64,000 nucleotides of DNA from Gonapodya prolifera JEL478 (taxonomy: Eukaryota; Monoblepharomycota; Monoblepharidomycetes; Monoblepharidales; Gonapodyaceae). Below the pieces are notes generated by a model, which made no database searches, had not been told where the DNA came from, and saw only the letters and a program-made list of their open reading frames with translations. Positions 58,167 through 64,000 of the stretch are shown here, piece by piece (positions within the stretch are counted from its first letter, which is position 1; every line of letters starts with the position of its first letter). The position numbers and the translations under genes are program-made. Location: assembly GCA_001574975.1 (NCBI GenBank), contig KQ965780.1, forward strand, positions 164,137 through 228,136. Reading direction: 5' to 3'.

Positions 58167-60508
58167 ATGCAAGTGTCCACCCGCCGTCCCGCGCACCCGG
58201 TCGGCCTGGCGGTATTGCCCCACACGCTTGCAGCGGCGCCGGACGGGACCTCATCCCAGGGCGGGCTTGTGGGCATTCCCGCACCCAGCGGAGGCGACAT
58301 CTCCTCGCACAAAGATGCCGAACCGCCGCGAGGATGCCATCGGCCGCCCCTCTCTGCGCCGCCAGAGTTTGCAACGGCACCGGCATCACAAGATCAAACT
58401 CTCTTCCCTCCTGCCCCACGGAGCCTTCTCCCTGCCCATTTACGCCCGCGGTCGTTCGAGTCTACGATTGCGAACTTGGCAAGGGGGCCGTTGCAGTTAT
58501 TGTCGGATGACGAGTTGAGGCAACAGTGAGTCGATTTCACCAGCTCTTACCCTGTGTGCTTGGACCCAACCCTGCTTCCCAAACAGCGTCGCGGTTCTCT
58601 CAAACGCACTCACGATCTCCCGCGAGCCGCATCGCTCCTACCCTGACCACGTCATCTGGGACTTGGAATCACGGCTGTCCCAATACCACTCCGAGACCCA
58701 GCGCAGGGAACCACACCAACCAAACGAGCGGCCCAAATCGCTCGTCCTGTTTCCAGCAGACGTGCACCTCCGCCCTTCATTCGGATCCAACACGCACCTG
58801 GCCCCCATTCAGTCGACCGAGAGCTCGCTCACGGCCAGCGGGGAAACGTCCACATCGCTCGACTTCGACCTCGACCGCGTGCTGCAGTCTTTGTCCCTGG
58901 TGTCGTCATCACTGAGTTCGTCTGGGACCTGCCCTGACCCAGACCCGCCTTCGGACGTTCCACCAGCACCGAACAACCTACTCTTTGGCAACGCGGCCAT
59001 TCGGACCCTTGAGCCTGCTCTGCCACTTCCTCCTCCTTCCTCTTCCCCTAAATCCCCCCCTCGGAACCCGTCCAGGCCCGAAATGCTCGACGGCATCCTG
59101 GCCGTGTTCCAGACACACGACCACTACAGAGCAGCGAGTGGGGCGCAGCAACGGGACCCGACGACAACGCAGACGCAAACACACGCACAACCACACCCGG
59201 CACATTCCACTTCTTCGACACTGCAACCACGCATGACGCACTCACGCTCCTACTCCGCGGACGTGTTCCGCGAATCGCTCATCTACCCCCCTCTCGTTGC
59301 CCCTCCGACACTCTCGCTCTCGTCGTCGCCTCTTCTCTCCGGCTCCCTCAAATCCCGATCAACATCTGCGCCAAACCTATGGGAACTCGCGAATGCAAAC
59401 GCAGCGGCTACATCGAGACCGTCGCCCAACCAGGACCGAGACCCGGACGACGACCACTCTCCAACAACACCCCGCCCGCGCTCGATCCTCAAACGCAACC
59501 TGGGCGCGCCCTTCCGCCCGCACTACCACAGATCGCCCCGGCGCGTCGTCATTGCTATTCCGTCGTCGTCCACGGACTCGAGCTCGTCGTCTACGAAATG
59601 GTCCGTGTCGGCGGCGGGGGGGGACGTGAAGGTCAACACGGCGCACGTTGAAGACAAAGTGAAGGTGAAGGAGAGTACGCGAGTGGTGCCGATGCCACTT
59701 GATAAGGACAAGGACCGAGTGCTTGACGATATAGTACCAGTGTACGAAGTCAACTTTGTATTGCGCAACAGCCTCGAAATCACGGTCGGGGACGGCGGCG
59801 ACGGTGCTCCTACTGTGCATGTTGTGGATCTGGGTGGGAACACGGTGCGAACTTCTGGGGCGGACGTGTTCATCGAGCCGAATGTCCCGAACTCGGGAGG
59901 CGTTGTGCAGACGCAGGTCATAAAGTCCCCCGAGGTGTGTTGGAAATGTCACACAACTGTGCTCGTTTCGCTTCTCACAGTTTCTCTTGCGCGAAATGCA
60001 GAGGTCGCCAGAAGACGCACGGCAGAACCGCGTCACCATCCAGTCGGGCCAAAAGTTTAAACTGGCTCTGCCCGCGCCAGTGCCGGCGCCCGCCCCTGCA
60101 CCCGCCACCATTTCTGCACATCGACCCATCTCACCCTCCTCGACCAAAGAATCGCGCGACGACACATCGGATCACTCAAGCGAATGGGAGGTCGAGTCTG
60201 ACGAGACGCACGTGCACTCGGCGGTGGCGATGGACACAACTCGGCCAGGACGCTCAGATCAACCTGCGAGGTCCCCCTCTAGGTCTCCTCTACCCCCTCC
60301 TCCTGCCACAATTGTCGGCGCGCCAGCAGCTCGGTTTCGAGACGCTCGAGACACTGATGTGTCCGGTGGTCGCCCAAGGTCGAGCGAACGTGGGGGGGAC
60401 AAGGACCGCCGCTTGTCGTGGGGTGACGGGGATACCAAGGGGTTGTTGAAGCGAATGGGGGGCTCGCCTGTGCAGCCTTTGTTGGCGGTACAAGAGGAGT
60501 CGAACTGA
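58167..60508 (+). CDS. Uncharacterised, mostly disordered protein (744 aa)
   Basis: Exons 58167-58525, 58587-59934 and 59981-60508 have matching phases (2 and 0) and introns of 61 and 46 nt. The only ordered-looking parts are LQLLSDDELRQHVAVLSNAL followed by YPDHVIWDLESRLSQYH (helical), a stretch with RSILKRNLGAPFRPHYHRSP, and a beta-rich segment with VYEVNFVLRNSLEITVG. The rest is Pro/Ser/Thr-rich low complexity. There is no signal peptide or membrane helix. It looks like a cytoplasmic scaffold or regulator rich in potential phosphorylation sites. I do not recognise a family. The start MQVSTRRPAHP is the only in-frame ATG upstream of the first helical part within this exon. Confidence 0.65.
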
Positions 60509-60814
60509 TTTCAATGAGATATCTTTTTCTGGGGTGACATATGAGTCTATCACGTAGCAGTTTATTATCCACTCTTTATCCACAATGAATTGTGAATACT
60601 CACCGATTTCACACTGAAATTTAAGCCCGGTTCTTTAGGAACTTGACGTGTCCAGTTGAATGGCAACTCGTGTACCAAAGTTCACGACGTTGTCGCGATT
60701 TGCAGGGGAAATCACGGTGTTCTCGTATAGATTTGTTACATCAAAATAACAGAACATTACAGAACATAAAAGTCTAACATCCCGCTTCCTCTCTCAACCC
60801 CGAACCCGACATAA
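60509..60814. other. Convergent intergenic region
   Basis: 306 bp, AT-rich around 60575-60600 and 60720-60775, between two convergent genes. It probably holds both 3' UTRs; no other feature is seen. Confidence 0.45.
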
Positions 60815-62863
60815 TCATCCAAACGCCAGTTTTCTCGCTGTGGTCGGCCCATTTCCCGATGAAGGCCTCCGCCTGCGACTCGTAAACTCCCACGGCTCAT
60901 CGGCGGTGCCGCCGGAGGCAGGGAGAAGGGAATGTCGTGATCGCGACGACTTCTTGTACTGGTTGCAGGCTTCTCCGTCCTGCGACGCAACCCCCTCCCT
61001 GCCCTCCGCCGCCGACTCAGCCTTCGCCGCCTTCTCCTCAACCCAATGCACCACCGCCGCCCTCGCTGCGCCGTCTTCCTCCCCACCTGCGCCCCAAGTC
61101 ATGACGACGACGTCACCAGGCCCGCCGAGCATGTCGGGCACGACGGAACGCCAACCGCTGAGAAGGGCCCACCCCGTTTTACCCAGCGGTGCCGCGTGAG
61201 GGTCCAGAGCACCACGGCGCCACACAGAGTGCCGGGATTCGACGGCAGACGTTGCGTAGCTTGGAGAGACGGCAAGGGTGTGAAGAGAAGGTGTGTGGGA
61301 AGAACAGTGGGAAAGGAACGTGGCGCATTCGGAGGAGAGCGTTGGGGCGGTTTTGGAGAAGGAGCGGGACTCGGCGACAAGGACTTCCAAGCTGGAAAGC
61401 CTGGAGTCCCGCACGGAACCCAGCACGTCCCGGAGCGCAGGCGAGGACGGGGTCGAAGGAAACCGCAGCGTGAGTGTGCGGAGTCGGGGGGCAGAACGAA
61501 GGAAGACGCTCATATCGGAAGGTGAGGGTGGGCGGGCAGTGTTGGCGTGCATGTCGAGGTGGAGGGAAACGAGGGTGGGCGGGAGACTGCGGAATGGGGT
61601 CCCATCAGCGTCAGCAGATTGGAAAAATACTCCGTGGGGGAGGAGGTGGAGGTGTGTGAGGGCCGTGTGCGAGGCGATGTCAGCAAGGCAGGGTGGGAAT
61701 GCTCGGTCAAGGCCCATTTCGAGGGTGATGAGGCGCCCGGCGTGGTGGAGGAGGATGGATCGTGCAGCAAGCTCGTCCTTTGAATTGGGTACCCGGTGAC
61801 GGCCTGTGATTGCAGACAGCCGCGGAGATGTATCGAACAGGCGTTCCAGTTGGGATGGGGTAAGAGAGGGTGTGTGGAGGTGTTCGAGGTCAGGGAGGTT
61901 TCGCAGCAGGGCATCCGGGAGTGCAATGTTGAATACATCAAGACGGAGTTTGCGCAGACGGGTGGGATTGGCTCCTGTAATAAGGGCCAGATCTGCACGA
62001 GTGGTCCTGTCTCGTTGAGATTGGAGAGGTTGAGGAAGTTGAATGAGATGGAGCGAGGAGAGGCGAGAAATAAGAGCGCCAAGAGTGCGCAAGAGGGAAT
62101 CCGTCGCCACGAGCGTCGTGAGGCGAGGACATGCGAGGAGGTACGACGTAAGAAGTGGATGAGATCGGTGCAGGGATGCGAACGCCGTGAGCTTCATCGA
62201 GAGTATGCAGGACATTGCTAGCTCGTCTGTGTCCGTAATTATGATGGGATCGGATCGCTTTCGAGCGTGGAGCAGCGTCAGGTCGATGGAGTGCACGACG
62301 CCAACCGTCCACAAGCGAGCCGCACGGTGCTGCCACGACGAAAGACCCGTTTCAGGAGGCGACTGTGCACCGCGATGCAGCCTGCCTTGCACGTCGCGGT
62401 GCCATCGCGGATCGGGATTCGTTTCGGGTGGATGGGCTGATGTTGCATTGCTCGCCTCGGTCACGGCCTCGGCAGCCCTTTTCCACCCTCGAAAAACTCT
62501 CACGAGTCCTACCCATTGCTCCTCGGACCGGGGTCGCAGGTCCCGGAACAGCGCGGCGGTTGCCAGGTCGTCGAATGTGGTGTTTGCAAGACGGAGGAGC
62601 GACAAGGAGTGGTGGTCCTGGGACATGTACAGAAACGCAATGATGCGAGAAAGAACTTCGGGAGGGAGGGACGGAGGCGCCATCGTGGTGGAGACGGACG
62701 GGAATCGTGGCATGGAGGGTTCGCGCAAGGGCAGAAGGGACTCATTCCCATTGATTTGAGGCTGCGACCATCTCAAAGTCATTGTAACCAGCTTAAAAGG
62801 ACTAAGGCTATTTGTCTTAATGGTTCTTTGCTGCTTCTCATATCCGCGGGAGGTTCCATTCAT
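60815..62863 (-). CDS. F-box / leucine-rich-repeat-like protein (intronless, up to 682 aa)
   Basis: One uninterrupted frame. The F-box is PSLPPEVLSRIIAFL followed by LSLLRLANTTFDDLATAALF and RDLRPRSEEQW, near residue 62 of the longest frame. The first ATG (62863) gives a Thr/Ser/Lys-rich leader; ATG 62782 (MTLRWSQP) or 62716 (MPRFPS) are better starts. Downstream, irregular leucine-rich segments (LTTLVATDSLL, LSSLHLIQLP, LRKLRLDVFN, LEHLHTPSL, ALTHLHLLPHG, LVSLHLDMHAN, LRTLTLRFP, LSSLEVLVAES, LHTLAVSPSY) run to about residue 560, then a basic disordered tail. This matches fungal F-box/LRR substrate adaptors of SCF ubiquitin ligases. Another F-box gene starts 222 bp away in divergent orientation. 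The lack of introns is unusual for this window. Confidence 0.8.
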   Translation of the reverse strand: MNGTSRGYEKQQRTIKTNSLSPFKLVTMTLRWSQPQINGNESLLPLREPSMPRFPSVSTTMAPPSLPPEVLSRIIAFLYMSQDHHSLSLLRLANTTFDDLATAALFRDLRPRSEEQWVGLVRVFRGWKRAAEAVTEASNATSAHPPETNPDPRWHRDVQGRLHRGAQSPPETGLSSWQHRAARLWTVGVVHSIDLTLLHARKRSDPIIITDTDELAMSCILSMKLTAFASLHRSHPLLTSYLLACPRLTTLVATDSLLRTLGALISRLSSLHLIQLPQPLQSQRDRTTRADLALITGANPTRLRKLRLDVFNIALPDALLRNLPDLEHLHTPSLTPSQLERLFDTSPRLSAITGRHRVPNSKDELAARSILLHHAGRLITLEMGLDRAFPPCLADIASHTALTHLHLLPHGVFFQSADADGTPFRSLPPTLVSLHLDMHANTARPPSPSDMSVFLRSAPRLRTLTLRFPSTPSSPALRDVLGSVRDSRLSSLEVLVAESRSFSKTAPTLSSECATFLSHCSSHTPSLHTLAVSPSYATSAVESRHSVWRRGALDPHAAPLGKTGWALLSGWRSVVPDMLGGPGDVVVMTWGAGGEEDGAARAAVVHWVEEKAAKAESAAEGREGVASQDGEACNQYKKSSRSRHSLLPASGGTADEPWEFTSRRRRPSSGNGPTTARKLAFG

Positions 62864-63084
62864 CGTGCATGGAATCGTTGATACTTACACACACACAACC
62901 AATGAATCTCTGGTAAATACAGTCATTGGGTATGCATACTATGTCACACAAAATGATTGGAGCGCACCGCTTGAATTATCATGTTTTCATTTTCTCCAGG
63001 GAGGAGGGGTTAGAGACCTTTACTTTGACAATGGCTTATGTTTGTACTGGTGGCCACAGCTGCTAAGAGAAATCGTCGAACACG

Positions 63085-64000
63085 ATGCCCCCGTCACCGC
63101 AGGCCGATTTTCCCAGTCTGCTGACGATTCCAGTTCCACTGCTTCGAATCGTTCTCTCTCACCCGCTCATCACACCGAAAGATCTCGTTCGATTCCAATC
63201 CGCATCCCGCTCACTCCGCAGCCGCGTGTATGAAGCCGGCGTGTGGGAGCGCACGTTTTCGGCGAGGTTTGGCAGGGCGGCGGTGCTGGCCTCGATGCTT
63301 GTGGACTGCGGAGTGGACGTGGAGGACTCGTTTGCAGCTCCGGACGGCCTGAAAGGGGACGAAGAGTGGCAAGGAGCGGTGGTTGGAAGATGGAAGAGAA
63401 TGGAAAGACAATGGGCCGACAAGAGGCACGAGGAGGGCGCGGAAGTAGAATCGCCGGCAATGGAAGAGGAATCTGCAGCGGGTGATGACGATGTGGGCCA
63501 GAAGGGCGCTGACGAGGCCCTTGAATCCGATTCTGGTGATGAAAACGATACGGAATCTTCAGAGTCGGAAGCAAGCGAGGCAGAAGAATCGGAAGTTGAT
63601 GATGAGCCTGACGGAATTGCGGTCGCGGTTGCACGTGAAGGTGACGAAGCGGATGACGAAAACGCATGCTTGGACAGCGCAAACGAGCAATCCCAAAAGC
63701 TGAGTGAGGACGACATAGTGAACGAGGATGGCGGACCGACCCAAGAGCTTGGCAGTGGCGCCACTGCCGTCGCAAGTTTCGATCCGTCGACCGCCATGTC
63801 TGCTTGCTTCGCCTTGCTGCAGGAATTCGACGAATCGGGACGTAAAAATCTGGGGCTGCTGGCAGACGCCGCGAATGGGGCTCTTGCCGTTGTCGGTACG
63901 TTTCCCCTTGGACCCCATTTTGTTCGTGTCAACAATCAAACGCAACCCCCCCGCCTCCAACCTTTTCCAGAGCACTCCCCGTCCTTAGTGCAACCATATC
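63085..64000 (+). CDS. F-box protein, 5' part (runs off the window)
   Basis: The ATG at 63085 opens a frame that stays open to a donor GTACGT at about 63896, after which the gene continues beyond the window. The N-terminal 50 residues form an F-box (LLTIPVPLLRIVLSHPLI, DLVRFQSASRSLRSRVYEAG, VWERTFSARFG). Residues about 110-230 are very acidic (Glu/Asp/Ser-rich), then FALLQEFDESGRKNLGLL. A strong Asp/Glu block is unusual in F-box proteins and may be a nuclear or chromatin-facing tail. The C-terminal substrate-binding part is not in the window. Product: a likely SCF adaptor; identity beyond the F-box is unknown. Confidence 0.78.
   Translation, partial: MPPSPQADFPSLLTIPVPLLRIVLSHPLITPKDLVRFQSASRSLRSRVYEAGVWERTFSARFGRAAVLASMLVDCGVDVEDSFAAPDGLKGDEEWQGAVVGRWKRMERQWADKRHEEGAEVESPAMEEESAAGDDDVGQKGADEALESDSGDENDTESSESEASEAEESEVDDEPDGIAVAVAREGDEADDENACLDSANEQSQKLSEDDIVNEDGGPTQELGSGATAVASFDPSTAMSACFALLQEFDESGRKNLGLLADAANGALAVVGTFPLGPHFVRVNNQTQPPRLQPFPEHSPSLVQPY

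Noticed and set aside
57843-58223. Minus-strand frame ending in a hydrophobic helix
   Set aside because: Overlaps the start of a better supported plus-strand gene and begins inside it; one hydrophobic stretch is not enough.

Overview
The window looks like nuclear DNA of a filamentous or zoosporic fungus. Most genes are split by short GT-AG introns (mostly 47-140 nt, donors such as GTGAGT or GTAAGT). The gene content is fungal: fungal-type glycogen synthase, Hda1-type deacetylase, PLAC8 protein, mitochondrial CDF transporter. It also includes genes missing from budding yeast, namely TSC1/hamartin, GDP-L-fucose synthase and a WDR89-like protein. That mix fits an early-diverging lineage such as a chytrid better than Saccharomycotina; this placement is inference. 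Coding DNA is GC-rich, while the gene-poor stretch near 52-58 kb is noticeably more AT-rich in places.

Left part (1-30.6 kb, dense). A 3' gene remnant is followed by a 2269-residue coiled-coil protein (477-7574). Then come an Mmt-like mitochondrial metal transporter (minus), glycogen synthase (minus), an alpha/beta hydrolase (plus) convergent with a WDR89-like WD40 protein (minus), GDP-L-fucose synthase (minus), an F-box/LRR-like protein (plus), a MAP-kinase-like protein with an unusual S-D-Y activation loop (plus), an unrecognised protein (minus), a class II histone deacetylase (minus) and a PLAC8 protein (minus).

Middle (30.6-51.9 kb). A protein with two winged-helix-like segments (plus) is followed by a long TSC1/hamartin gene (minus), then a repeat-rich stretch around 40.2-42.0 kb. 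There a small minus-strand gene is built partly from duplicated 87-nt exons with sister introns, and one of its introns carries tandem duplications. Next come a divergent redox pair (quinone-oxidoreductase-like / carboxymuconolactone-decarboxylase-like), two unrecognised genes and a single-pass RING-H2 E3 ligase.

Right part (51.9-64 kb). About 6 kb carries almost no genes. It holds an intron-containing tRNA-Ile(UAU) and, beside it, a 211-bp MITE-like element with inverted ends flanked by TA. Then come a 744-residue disordered protein, an intronless F-box/LRR-like protein (minus) and the 5' part of another F-box protein (plus) that runs off the window.

Functionally most genes are housekeeping or signalling: TSC1 and the MAPK-like kinase in nutrient and stress signalling, glycogen synthase in storage, F-box and RING proteins in ubiquitination, the deacetylase in chromatin. 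I see no operon-like biosynthetic cluster, no CRISPR array and no virus-like element. The most unusual points are the exon-intron cassette gene at 40.3-42.0 kb, the S-D-Y kinase, the insertion in glycogen synthase and the long N-terminal extension of TSC1. All splice structures are my own reading of the sequence and have not been tested with transcripts.
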